Assembly: GCF_006716865.1 (NCBI RefSeq)
Contig: NZ_VFPT01000001.1
Coordinates: 2,847,001 to 2,911,000 of the forward strand
Source: Roseinatronobacter monicus
Lineage (GTDB): Bacteria > Pseudomonadota > Alphaproteobacteria > Rhodobacterales > Rhodobacteraceae
Direction: 5' to 3'
DNA length: 64,000 nucleotides
This document shows, in pieces, positions 8,391 through 18,564 of the stretch; the first letter of the stretch is position 1, and each line of letters starts with the position of its first letter. Below the pieces are notes generated by a model, which was given only the letters and a program-made list of their open reading frames with translations, was not told the DNA's origin and did no database searches. A program made the position numbers and the translations under genes.

Positions 8391-9080
8391 TCACTGAAAT
8401 TCAGCCGAGATATATGCCGCGAGATCGGCGATGTCAGTGTCAGACAACTCTGCCGCAACTGGCCGCATCAGGGCGGTGTTGGACCCTATCGTTTCGCCCG
8501 CCCTGTACCGCATGAGCATGTCAGAGATATAGTCTGCATCCTGGCCGGTAATTGACGGAAAACTTGCCATGCCGCGTCCTGTGCGCCCATGGCATTGCGC
8601 GCATTGCGCAGCATAGAGCGTCTGTCCCGCTTCGATATCCCCGTGATCGGCCTGCATATCCGCCGCGACAAGGGTCCACTCCCCGCCGAAGGCTTCAACT
8701 CGGCTGTCATGCGGCATCTCAGCGCCCTTATTGTGTACGGCGTAATAGAGCGGCCATCCTTCATAGGTCACAAATGTCTGCGCGTTGACTTGCGTCATGC
8801 CCAGCAGCGCGGGGTCAACGCCTTCTCCCGCTTGTGGATCGCCAGTGGTTGTCACCAAGGCCCATGCGTCGCGGCACGCGCTGGTGATGCACGAAATCTG
8901 CGCCTGCGCATCGTCTGATGCTGGTGTGTCAGTCGAGAAAACATATACCGGCCTGCCAAGATTATCTGTCAGGTAATGTCCGAACTCGTCGCTTTCGGCG
9001 ACATCAATCGTGGTGATATCGGTGGCGAATGCGGGCAGTGCCAGAATGATCGCGGCGGATGCACTGGTCAGAGTTTTCAT
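8391..9080 (-). CDS. Periplasmic COG4315-repeat / cytochrome c fusion protein
   Basis: A 229-residue exported protein. Residues 1-19 are a Sec signal peptide ending in ALPAFA. Residues about 30-135 match the COG4315 secreted-repeat family: YLTDNLGRPVYVF, a cysteine pair SCITSACRDAW, then FVTYEGWPLYY. Residues about 150-228 are a class I cytochrome c domain with the haem site CAQCH and a distal ALMRPV segment supplying the axial methionine. It is therefore a periplasmic electron carrier. The PQQ-type sugar dehydrogenase lies upstream on the same strand, 137 bases away, so the cytochrome may accept its electrons; this pairing is inferred from position. Confidence 0.85.
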   Translation of the reverse strand: MKTLTSASAAIILALPAFATDITTIDVAESDEFGHYLTDNLGRPVYVFSTDTPASDDAQAQISCITSACRDAWALVTTTGDPQAGEGVDPALLGMTQVNAQTFVTYEGWPLYYAVHNKGAEMPHDSRVEAFGGEWTLVAADMQADHGDIEAGQTLYAAQCAQCHGRTGRGMASFPSITGQDADYISDMLMRYRAGETIGSNTALMRPVAAELSDTDIADLAAYISAEFQ

Positions 9081-9217
9081 GACGCGGAATCCCTTGGTTT
9101 ACGGGTCAATAGTGTGGTTCCTGCAAGCAATGGATTGCTTGCAGGATATGCCCTCGCGCTTGGCTTATCGCTGCGCGAATGCAAGAGCACACGACAGCAA
9201 GCGCGGCTGTAGAAGGT

Positions 9218-10498
9218 TCACTCAGGAACGATGCGGTAAATCTCACCTTCATCGATAGCGGCGTAAAGGGCACCATCCGGCCCCTGCTCTAGCGCGCGGA
9301 AACGTCCCCGCTCCATCGGCAGGTCTATCTCGCTGACGTCATTGACCGACAAACCATCCTCGGCAATGTCGATCACGTCGATCCGCTGCCCGACCGGGGT
9401 ATCCCCGAACCCGATGCCCATGAAACCGACAACCATACGGCCTTCCCATTCGCCCCAATGCTCGCCTGTCAGGAACTCATTGGCGGTCATGCCCTGCGAC
9501 AGACCATAATTGTCCCAAGCGGGCGGCATGGCGTCTGGATATGTCTCGAAATCGGTCATCGGCATATAGGCCGCGCGCTCTTCGGGGTCCATTGCATCCA
9601 TCTGGCCGGGCTCGTAGCCGCAATAGCCGTCGGGGCAATCACCGCGCCCGGCCATATTGGGGCGCGGGTCCCACCCGCCATTGCCGCCGGGCACCAGTGC
9701 GGTGATTTCATCAGAGTGCCACGGTCCATGCTCCGCTGCGATGGGCTGCTCCGTTTCCGGGTGGAAAGCGATGCCCTGCACATTCCGATGGCCATAGGTA
9801 AAGATGCGCGGATCAAAACCCTCAGGGGGGGTGTTGCCCTCGGCTGCGTTGCCATCACGGTCAATCCGCAGCACTTTGCCACCCAGTAATGTCGGGCTTT
9901 GTGGCACTTCGGCCCCGTGAATGTCGCCCGTTGTCAGGTAAAGATACCCGTCAGGACCAAAGCGAAGGCGCCCCCCATTATGCGCGCCGGGACCGCCAAA
10001 GGGTTGGTCACTCTCCTCGGGCTTGTAGGGCACGTTGTCGATCAGGTCAGTGCGGTCCGCCACACCGGTCAAATCGTCGCTGACCGTGAAGCGCATCAGG
10101 CGGTTGGTGCCGGGTTCGGTCATGCTGGATGTGGAGTAGACATATAGCAAGCGGTTGTCGTCAAATTCCGGGTCGACAGCGACACCCATCATCCCGGCTT
10201 GCCCTTCGCAGAACAGGTCATCGGCCATGCTGTCATACCCTTCGGAATCGACCATACCCAGAAGGTGATTCACCTCACCATCTGGCAGCTTGACTGACAG
10301 GCCGTCGCATTTCTGGGTGAAAAACATGGTCCCATCAGGCAAAAAGGCCATATCCCACGGATCTGCCAGCCCAGACAGCACTGTGGTATAACTCAGTTCT
10401 GGTGCGTGGCTGTCCGAAAGTGCGGCTGTCGCGCTTACGGCAGCAACGGCAGACGCCAGCACCGCACCAGCTTGAAATCTTGTCACAAAACGTGTCAT
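9218..10498 (-). CDS. PQQ-dependent aldose/sorbosone-type sugar dehydrogenase, periplasmic
   Basis: A 426-residue exported beta-propeller of the soluble glucose/sorbosone dehydrogenase family. The signal peptide covers about residues 1-29 (ends TAALSDS). Family features are GLADPWDMAFLPDGTMF near the start, GGPGAHNGGRLRFGPDGYLY with the PQQ-contacting His, and YGHRNVQGIAFHP with the Arg-Asn pair that binds the cofactor. Acidic loops and a low pI suit a periplasmic calcium-binding enzyme. The likely reaction is oxidation of an aldose or aldehyde sugar; the substrate cannot be told from sequence. AGGGAGG lies upstream of ATG 10498. The cytochrome c gene downstream is a plausible electron acceptor. 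Confidence 0.85.
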   Translation of the reverse strand: MTRFVTRFQAGAVLASAVAAVSATAALSDSHAPELSYTTVLSGLADPWDMAFLPDGTMFFTQKCDGLSVKLPDGEVNHLLGMVDSEGYDSMADDLFCEGQAGMMGVAVDPEFDDNRLLYVYSTSSMTEPGTNRLMRFTVSDDLTGVADRTDLIDNVPYKPEESDQPFGGPGAHNGGRLRFGPDGYLYLTTGDIHGAEVPQSPTLLGGKVLRIDRDGNAAEGNTPPEGFDPRIFTYGHRNVQGIAFHPETEQPIAAEHGPWHSDEITALVPGGNGGWDPRPNMAGRGDCPDGYCGYEPGQMDAMDPEERAAYMPMTDFETYPDAMPPAWDNYGLSQGMTANEFLTGEHWGEWEGRMVVGFMGIGFGDTPVGQRIDVIDIAEDGLSVNDVSEIDLPMERGRFRALEQGPDGALYAAIDEGEIYRIVPE

Positions 10499-10979
10499 TC
10501 AAGAGTCCTCCCTAATTTGGGGCGATCACCCCCAAGTTGTCGCAGGTGGCAGGCACAATACTGGTAAACTCCCTCCTCCACCTTCTTGGTGAACGCAGGA
10601 AACGGGCATTTCGTTCCATATTTTTTTGTTCAACGGAATTTACTGCAAAAGGACTCACCGCGCATACCTGCCCCCGCCACCGGATATTGGACCAGTCAAA
10701 CCCGCGCATAGAGTTTTTGTGATCAGCCGGACCGCGCGCAATCAGGACAGGTTGCAACCGCACGCCGCCCCCGCCACAAAGGGCAGCGCAACACGGAATT
10801 TTCGCCTTAATATCCGAATATTATATGTTTTATTGCAGCCAGCACAGTACAGAGAGTAAGCTCTTGCGAGGCGCGCCAAGGGTGGTGCAGCGAAATTATG
10901 CGCTGTATGTCACAGATTATAGCGCCAGTGCCCTATTCCGGCTAGACATATACCATGTAACAATAGGGTAGTGTTTTTT
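10499..10979. other. Divergent intergenic region, AT-rich, no gene recognised
   Basis: About 480 bases between the divergently transcribed sugar dehydrogenase and the pseudo-receiver gene. AT-rich stretches at about 10610-10630 and 10805-10835 are suitable for promoters, but I could not identify a confident -35/-10 pair or a regulator box. No coding frame has a recognisable domain. Confidence 0.5.
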
Positions 10980-11366
10980 ATGCAGAAGTTCTTTCTGGTC
11001 TGTGTCAATGTTCCGCTGGTGGCGAAAGATATCTCGACCACGCTGGAGCAGCTTGGCCTTGGTGTGCCGCTGGTGGCCGGCTCTATAGACGAGGCGATGG
11101 TTATGCTAACGCAACTTCCGATAGATGCGCGTGTGGCCTATGCCTTGGTACAGGCCGCACCAGAAGAATTTGCCCCAAGTGCCTTGCGGACCGCATTGGA
11201 TGGTCTCAAAACAAAGACGGTTTTGTTGCACGACAACCTGTCACCAACCGATCCGGTGCTGGACTATCCTGTTCTGACGCTGCCGTTTTTCACTGAAGAT
11301 CTGGAAGGGGCTATCGCGTCGTTTCGCGCCCCTCACAAAAGCGGGCGGCGCTGCGGGGCCTCGTGA
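10980..11366 (+). CDS. Receiver-like (pseudo-REC) single-domain protein
   Basis: A 128-residue protein whose secondary-structure pattern looks like a response-regulator receiver: hydrophobic strand FFLVCVNVPLVA, helix, VAYALVQAAPEEF strand, KTVLLHDN strand and a C-terminal VLTLPFFTEDLEGAI helix that resembles the KP-loop region. The acidic pocket and the phospho-acceptor aspartate are not present at the expected strand ends, so phosphorylation is unlikely. ATG 10980 is chosen; GTG 10971 is an in-frame alternative. Its last 34 bases overlap the 3' end of the convergent Crp/Fnr gene. The function is unknown. Confidence 0.55.
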   Translation: MQKFFLVCVNVPLVAKDISTTLEQLGLGVPLVAGSIDEAMVMLTQLPIDARVAYALVQAAPEEFAPSALRTALDGLKTKTVLLHDNLSPTDPVLDYPVLTLPFFTEDLEGAIASFRAPHKSGRRCGAS

Positions 11367-12052
11367 TCGGTCAGCGCGATATCGGCAAGAACGTTCTTGT
11401 CAAAGACATGCAGCTCGCCATGGTCCCACGTGACATAGGGGCGCAATTTGGCCAGTGTTTTGTTCGTATGAACGAGTGACAGTCCCAAAGCATCAGCCAG
11501 ATCGCGTTGCTTGAACGGAAAAGCCGCCACCCCGTTTGGCGCCAAACCGACAGCCGACAAGCGCGTATGAATTTTCAACAAAGCCCATGCCATCCGCTGC
11601 GCGGCACTGCGCTGGCCCAGCGTTGCGATGGTTTCGCCAAGAAAATGTTGCTCGACCGCCGAGATCCATGTCAGCGCATAAGCCCGTTCAGGGTTGTCGC
11701 GGAACAAAGCCGCGAGTTTGTGTTTGTGGAACCGACAGAGCAGCATCGGGCTGGCAGCGATTGCTGTGGTCGCTGCGGCACCGGATAACAGCGCTTGCAG
11801 CCCGACCACATCACCGGGAAAGATGAAATTGACAAGCTGCCGGTCGCCATTGGCCAAATGCTTGAAATGTGCGCCCTGACCTTCTTTTGCGGTATAGAAA
11901 AAAGCGTTCTCGTCACCCTCATTGTGCAGTATTTCGCCTGCCTGTAGGGTTACATCGCCCGTCCGAAATTCCTTCATGAACTTCAGGTCGGATTCGCTGA
12001 AGGGGCTAAACAGCTCTTTTTTGCGCAACGCGCAGGTTTCACAAGGGTGCAT
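11333..12052 (-). CDS. Crp/Fnr-family transcriptional regulator
   Basis: A 239-residue regulator with an N-terminal cyclic-nucleotide-binding-type beta-roll (about residues 20-130), a dimerisation helix and a C-terminal Crp-type winged helix (FKQRDLADALGLSLVHTNKT). It begins MHPCETCALRKKELF, with two cysteines, and has another in LLCRFHKHK, recalling FNR-type Fe-S ligands. The fourth E. coli FNR ligand position is not matched, so oxygen sensing is only a possibility. ATG 12052 is preferred (AGGA 7 bases upstream); a TTG at 12094 in the same frame would add a further Cys. It resembles the CxxC-containing Crp/Fnr regulators frequent in Rhodobacterales. The target genes are not evident. Confidence 0.85.
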   Translation of the reverse strand: MHPCETCALRKKELFSPFSESDLKFMKEFRTGDVTLQAGEILHNEGDENAFFYTAKEGQGAHFKHLANGDRQLVNFIFPGDVVGLQALLSGAAATTAIAASPMLLCRFHKHKLAALFRDNPERAYALTWISAVEQHFLGETIATLGQRSAAQRMAWALLKIHTRLSAVGLAPNGVAAFPFKQRDLADALGLSLVHTNKTLAKLRPYVTWDHGELHVFDKNVLADIALTDHEAPQRRPLL

Positions 12053-12243
12053 GGGACATCCTGTTTTTTGTCGGAGCGCCGCCAAAGCCGACAATTCGGC
12101 GGCGGCCCATGTGGCTATTGGCTGGGCGCATCATGACCGAAAGAAAGGCCATGGCAAAGGCTACAATATGATTTTTCCCATTCAAGCACTTCAGGGCATG
12201 TGTCATGTCGTACAGCACAGTTTGCACCCTTTCAGAGCAAGGG

Positions 12244-13197
12244 TCAGTTGCTTTCCCGAACCGGCAGCGACAGGGCCAAGGCGACAAGTTCTGCCTGCCG
12301 ATGGGTGCCGGTCTTGGCAAACGCATTGCGCAGATGAAAGGCGATGGTTGTTGTCGCAACGCGCATCTTGCGTGCAATATCCTCGGGGCGCGCGCCAAGC
12401 GCCAGATGATGCACCACGCGCGCCTCGGTCGGGGTTAGTCCGAACATCGCATCCAGTGCAGCCGCCGACAGGGGCACCCGCGATGCGGGGTCAGTCAGAA
12501 ATACAATGACCATTGCAGGCGTGCCAGTCTGCGGGCAAGCAGGGCAGGAATGTATCTGGGCAAGACGCTCTGTCGTGTCTTCCAGCAGCAAGGACAGGCT
12601 TTCGTCGACCCCCGCGCGCGCCCGTGCGCCCAGCCGTCGGACAGGCTCGACCAGCGTGCGGCACAGGTCTTTGTCGGGATCGGACAACAGTTGATCCGCA
12701 GACGGGTTGGCCTTGATCAGCGTTCCATCGGGCTTGAAGGCCACCACACCCACGGACAGTGTATTGAACAGATGCTGGCCAATCCCGGTGACGCACAGCA
12801 TATTCGCGCGGGCCTGCGTGCTTTGGCGCAAGCGTGCCTCGATTGTGGACAGCAGCAAATCATAATTTATCGGCTTTGTCAGATAGTCGTCTGCGCCAGC
12901 GCGCTTGCCGCGAATAACCGCCTCGGTCATTGAGAGCGCCGAGAGAAACACCAGCGGAACATGTGCCAGATGGGGGTGATCACGGCGCAGCCGCGCCAGC
13001 ACCCCATAGCCATCGATCCCCGGCATCATAATGTCGCACAACAGCAGATCCGGCGTGCAACTTTCCAACTGCTCCAGCAATTCTACGCCATTGGATGCCC
13101 CCGCCACCCGGTATCCAGCCGCTTGCAACTCATCTGTAATGTCGCACAGAAGCTGCGGTTCGTCTTCGCAACACAGGATCAGGGGGGCATCCGTCAT
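12244..13197 (-). CDS. Response regulator: REC, PAS-like linker, LuxR-type HTH
   Basis: A 317-residue transcription factor. The receiver domain (about residues 5-120) has the acidic pair CEDEP, the phospho-acceptor DIMMPGIDGYG and the conserved KPI near the end. A PAS-like middle (about 135-230) follows, then a LuxR/NarL helix-turn-helix (LTPTEARVVHHLALGARPED to the end). ATG 13197 overlaps the TGA of the kinase gene (ATGA), so the two are translationally coupled, and the frame extension upstream of 13197 is not part of the protein. It is the cognate partner of the adjacent kinase. The target promoters are unknown. Confidence 0.88.
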   Translation of the reverse strand: MTDAPLILCCEDEPQLLCDITDELQAAGYRVAGASNGVELLEQLESCTPDLLLCDIMMPGIDGYGVLARLRRDHPHLAHVPLVFLSALSMTEAVIRGKRAGADDYLTKPINYDLLLSTIEARLRQSTQARANMLCVTGIGQHLFNTLSVGVVAFKPDGTLIKANPSADQLLSDPDKDLCRTLVEPVRRLGARARAGVDESLSLLLEDTTERLAQIHSCPACPQTGTPAMVIVFLTDPASRVPLSAAALDAMFGLTPTEARVVHHLALGARPEDIARKMRVATTTIAFHLRNAFAKTGTHRQAELVALALSLPVRESN

Positions 13198-14558
13198 GAT
13201 GCGACCTGCTCTGCCTGTCTGGCGACAGGCAGCCAGAGCGTAAAGACCGAGCCCTTGCCCGGCCATGTTTCAAAGCTGATGCGCCCGTCCTGAAACCGTG
13301 CCAATTCCTGCGCAAGCGCCAATCCCAACCCCGTGCCATCGCCCGCCTTTTGCGCATGTCCACGGTAATAGCGGTTGAACAGATGCGGCTGATCGCAGGG
13401 CGCGACCCCCTGCCCCAGATCGGTGACCGCACATGCCACTTCAAACCCTTGCGCAAAGACATGCAGCTCTACCGGTTTGTCAGCATCGCTGTATCTGATC
13501 GCATTCGACACCAGATTGTCGATGATATGCCCCGCAAGATGCAGATCACCCCGCGCCATCAGCGGGCCATCGGTGGAGGACAGGCGCAAAACGCGCTGCG
13601 GATGGCGGGCTTGCGCCTCGTCCACGATGCCCTGCGCAACCGCGTTCATCGCTATGGGTGAGAACCGCGCCTCTAGCTGGTCATTGTCCAGTTTGGCCAG
13701 CAGCAAGACAGTATCGACCAACCGGGTCAGCCGACCGATGGCATCACCGATGATCACCCGCCGTTCCGTGACATCCTTGGCGGTGACGTCATCCCCCTTG
13801 CGGGCCAGCCGGTGCATCGCGCTGTCGATCAGGCTGAGCGGGGTGCGCAACTGATGCGACACAAGGGCCGCAAAATCCCTGTACATCGAGGATATGTCGC
13901 GTTCCTGCTCCAGCAAACTGGACGCCCGCAAATGTCGCAGCTCGGTCAGGTGCAACTTGCGTTGGTTGCGCAGCATGATCCAAGAGATGGCCAAGGCCAC
14001 CAGAAAGGCAAAGGCCACAGCAAGAATGATCAACCGCTGCGTGGCACGATAAGCATCCAGACGCGCCGCCGCCTTGTCCCAATCGGTTGTCATGACGTCA
14101 TTGGCGATACGGTTCACTTCCGGATGCAAGCTTTCACTCAGGCTAAACAAATCAGCGTAAAGTTCGGGCCGGTTGCCATTTTCCTGCGGGTCCAGCGCCA
14201 GCAGCGCGGCGGTCATGCCCTGCACCGTTTCCAGATGGCCCAAATCTTCCAGATAGCGCGCTTGCGGTCCTTGTTGCAGCAGATTCAGGCGCGACAAGGT
14301 CAGATCAAAGCGCTGCGCGATCCTGCCCGCGTCACGGTCTGAGGGGGATGTGGCAAGGGTCAGGGCCATCAGTTCCATCTGGGTCTGGCTGACGACCCAA
14401 AGCATGTTTTGTGTCACCGCAATCCGCATATCCCGTTCAAGCGCAGAGGATTTTGCCAAAGCGAAAACCAGCGACCCCAGAAACACCAGCAGCACAGGAA
14501 CAAAGGGCGCATACAGCGCCCATGTGCTTTGTTGGGAGGGTGCGCTGTGCTGTGTCAT
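13194..14558 (-). CDS. Membrane sensor histidine kinase
   Basis: A 454-residue two-helix sensor kinase. A transmembrane segment near residues 18-40 and a second near 180-200 flank a periplasmic sensor region of about 130 residues. A HisKA dimerisation helix carries the phospho-acceptor in LVSHQLRTPLSLID, and the HATPase has an N-box LVSNAIRYSDADK and G-boxes DLGQGV and GTGLGLALAQ. ATG 14558 overlaps the stop of the upstream molybdopterin-fold gene (ATGA), and the 3' end overlaps the response regulator. The three genes therefore form one operon, suggesting the periplasmic protein feeds the sensor. The signal is not known. Confidence 0.88.
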   Translation of the reverse strand: MTQHSAPSQQSTWALYAPFVPVLLVFLGSLVFALAKSSALERDMRIAVTQNMLWVVSQTQMELMALTLATSPSDRDAGRIAQRFDLTLSRLNLLQQGPQARYLEDLGHLETVQGMTAALLALDPQENGNRPELYADLFSLSESLHPEVNRIANDVMTTDWDKAAARLDAYRATQRLIILAVAFAFLVALAISWIMLRNQRKLHLTELRHLRASSLLEQERDISSMYRDFAALVSHQLRTPLSLIDSAMHRLARKGDDVTAKDVTERRVIIGDAIGRLTRLVDTVLLLAKLDNDQLEARFSPIAMNAVAQGIVDEAQARHPQRVLRLSSTDGPLMARGDLHLAGHIIDNLVSNAIRYSDADKPVELHVFAQGFEVACAVTDLGQGVAPCDQPHLFNRYYRGHAQKAGDGTGLGLALAQELARFQDGRISFETWPGKGSVFTLWLPVARQAEQVAS

Positions 14559-15028
14559 TGCACATGCAGCGACACAAGTTGCCAGACCCACCGTGTATCA
14601 TACCGGATATCTTGCAACTCGCGGTGATCGTCGCGCGGGTAGACGATCCAGATCGGCCCCTTGTCGCGCGGGCTGAGGGGTGCGCCATCCATCGACAAGG
14701 CACCGATAACGTCAAATTCCTCGAAATCGGACAGCGGAATTTCCATCTGGTAGTCATTCAGCGCGCGCGCAACCACAACCTCTCCCTCGGCCTGATGGGC
14801 GGCCAGCAGGTCACGGATCAAAAACCCCTCGAAATGCGGTGTCCCGTCGGTAACCGTGGTCGAGGTCACAAGGTCATGCTGCGGCAATTCCAGCAGATCA
14901 TCGCGTGACAGGGTCAGTGGTGCATCTTGTACCGCCCCTGTCAGGGTCAGGATCGGCTGGTCGGCGGCAATGGCTATCGGGGCGGACAAGAGCGCCAGAC
15001 AGAAAACACCTGATCGTAGCGTGGGCAT
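14555..15028 (-). CDS. Periplasmic molybdopterin-oxidoreductase-fold protein (SUOX-like)
   Basis: A 157-residue protein with an N-terminal signal peptide (cleavage after ALLSAPIAIA) and a compact domain matching the oxidoreductase molybdopterin-binding fold: LTLTGAVQDAPLTLSRDDLL, FEGFLIRDLLAA and a C-terminal GPIWIVYPRDD segment. It is far shorter than sulfite oxidase and lacks the invariant cysteine ligand region, so it more likely binds a ligand or partner than carries out molybdenum catalysis. It is the first gene of a three-gene operon with the histidine kinase and response regulator, which suggests a periplasmic accessory or sensory role. Confidence 0.72.
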   Translation of the reverse strand: MPTLRSGVFCLALLSAPIAIAADQPILTLTGAVQDAPLTLSRDDLLELPQHDLVTSTTVTDGTPHFEGFLIRDLLAAHQAEGEVVVARALNDYQMEIPLSDFEEFDVIGALSMDGAPLSPRDKGPIWIVYPRDDHRELQDIRYDTRWVWQLVSLHVQ

Positions 15029-15106
15029 GCGCGGTCTCCAACTTTCAAGATTTTGGGTTGTCGCAGTTCGCCAAGGAAATCAGATTCGCGCCCAAAAGTA
15101 TAGTTT

Positions 15107-15135
15107 GCTTGCCCCTTCAGACAGAAAGGGCAAGC
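15107..15135. terminator. Inverted repeat between ompA-like gene and the kinase operon
   Basis: An 8-bp perfect stem (15107-15114 with 15128-15135) with a 13-nt loop lies just downstream of the OmpA-like gene on the minus strand. No long T run follows, so termination is plausible but not certain. Confidence 0.4.
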
Positions 15136-15159
15136 TGGGGCCAGCCACCTGACCGTATA

Positions 15160-16188
15160 TCAGTCGATCACTTCCACCAGTTCGACACGCCGGTTCTCGG
15201 CACGTCCTGCCTCTGTGCGGTTGGTTGTGACGGGGGACATTGGGCCAGCGCCAGCCGCGCGCAGGCGGCTTCCCTCGATGCTGTGGCGGTCCCGCAACCA
15301 TGCGACGACAGCTTGGGCACGGTCGACCGACAGCCGCAGGTTATAATCGAAACTGCCCACCCCATCGGTATGACCGACGACCAACAGCTTGAGATCCGCG
15401 CGGCCGCGCAGCAATTCGGCCACAGTGGCCAACGCTTCGGCAGATTCGGGCAGGATATCGGCGCGGTCAAATTCAAACAGGATCGCTTTGACGATCACAC
15501 GCCCATCCGCAACCAGCCCCGAGGCCAACTCTTCGATATCTTGCTGGATCAACGCGACATCAGGCTGTGTCTCGGCTTCGGGTTCCGGCTCTGGTTCTGG
15601 CTCTGGCGCAAACAGGTCCAGCGGGGCCATATCCTCTATCTCGATGGCATTTATCAGCATACGGCGTGCATTCTGGCGCGCGTAGAATGACAATGCGAGG
15701 ACGGTCTGCTCATCCGGGCTGCGTGCCAGAATATAAGCCACGGTGCCAGAGGCCGTGCTGGGCGTGCGCGACAAGAAGCCGCTTTCATAGGTGATGAAAC
15801 TATATCCATCGCGCCCGCTCAACTCTTCCCCAATGCCGGAGAAAATGACCTCGAACCCGCCGCTTTCAAAATGCTGCAAATACCCCCGGTACAAGCGGAT
15901 CAGCGACAGCTCCAGCCCCTCGACCGCGTATTCCATTTTGCGATAGGCACCCTCGACTTCCACCGTCTCGTCAAACCCGCTGCGCCTGTCACCGGGGCTG
16001 GCCGGAAATTCCATCACTGCAAAATCCGTAAACTCATCCAGCGTGATGTACCCATCAGCGGGCAGCGGCACCATCGGGTGCGGTGTGGCATCCTCGATTG
16101 CCGGTTGCGCCGAAGCGGGTTGCGATACCGCCCCGACCGAGAATATCAGCCAAAGGCCCATCATAAAATTGACCAGAGTCCTGGACAT
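15160..16188 (-). CDS. OmpA-family outer-membrane/peptidoglycan-binding protein
   Basis: A 342-residue exported protein with a signal peptide to about residue 27, an N-terminal domain of about 170 residues that I do not recognise, a proline-glutamate linker of repeated EP pairs (about 195-205), and a C-terminal OmpA-like domain. That domain starts FEFDRADILPESAEALATVA and continues with VVGHTDGVGSFDYNLRLS and ENRRVELV, which are the peptidoglycan-binding residues of the family. The EP linker probably spans the periplasm. ATG 16188 is preferred over 16197 because AGGGA sits 8 bases upstream. A structural envelope role is inferred. Confidence 0.85.
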   Translation of the reverse strand: MSRTLVNFMMGLWLIFSVGAVSQPASAQPAIEDATPHPMVPLPADGYITLDEFTDFAVMEFPASPGDRRSGFDETVEVEGAYRKMEYAVEGLELSLIRLYRGYLQHFESGGFEVIFSGIGEELSGRDGYSFITYESGFLSRTPSTASGTVAYILARSPDEQTVLALSFYARQNARRMLINAIEIEDMAPLDLFAPEPEPEPEPEAETQPDVALIQQDIEELASGLVADGRVIVKAILFEFDRADILPESAEALATVAELLRGRADLKLLVVGHTDGVGSFDYNLRLSVDRAQAVVAWLRDRHSIEGSRLRAAGAGPMSPVTTNRTEAGRAENRRVELVEVID

Positions 16189-16245
16189 ACGCACCATCCC
16201 TATAAAATTGCGGTGATGCGGAGCTTAGCCATCGCGCGCCTGCAC

Positions 16246-16269
16246 TTCCCCCTCTGAACAGAGGGGGAA
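16246..16269. terminator. Hairpin downstream of uvrB
   Basis: A perfect 9-bp stem TTCCCCCTC/GAGGGGGAA around a 6-nt loop lies 35 bases beyond the uvrB stop codon on the minus strand, before the OmpA-like start. It lacks a T tract on the minus strand, so confidence as a terminator is moderate. Confidence 0.45.
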
Positions 16270-16303
16270 AGCCAATCAGCGTGTCATATGTCGCGGCAGT
16301 CTG

Positions 16304-18481
<2,178 letters not shown>

Positions 18482-18564
18482 GGACTCACCAATTCAGGGC
18501 ACTGCGCATAGTTGGCCTTTCATGCGCGGTGTTCAAGGCTGAATGCGGCAAAGCGTGCTGAGGA

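Noticed and set aside
11333..12052. Classical oxygen-sensing FNR
   Set aside because: Only part of the cysteine pattern is present and the fourth E. coli ligand spacing is not met, so it is left as a Crp/Fnr-family regulator.
15585..15615. CRISPR-like or tandem DNA repeat
   Set aside because: It is a short run of proline-glutamate codons in the OmpA-like linker; no spacers or array exist.
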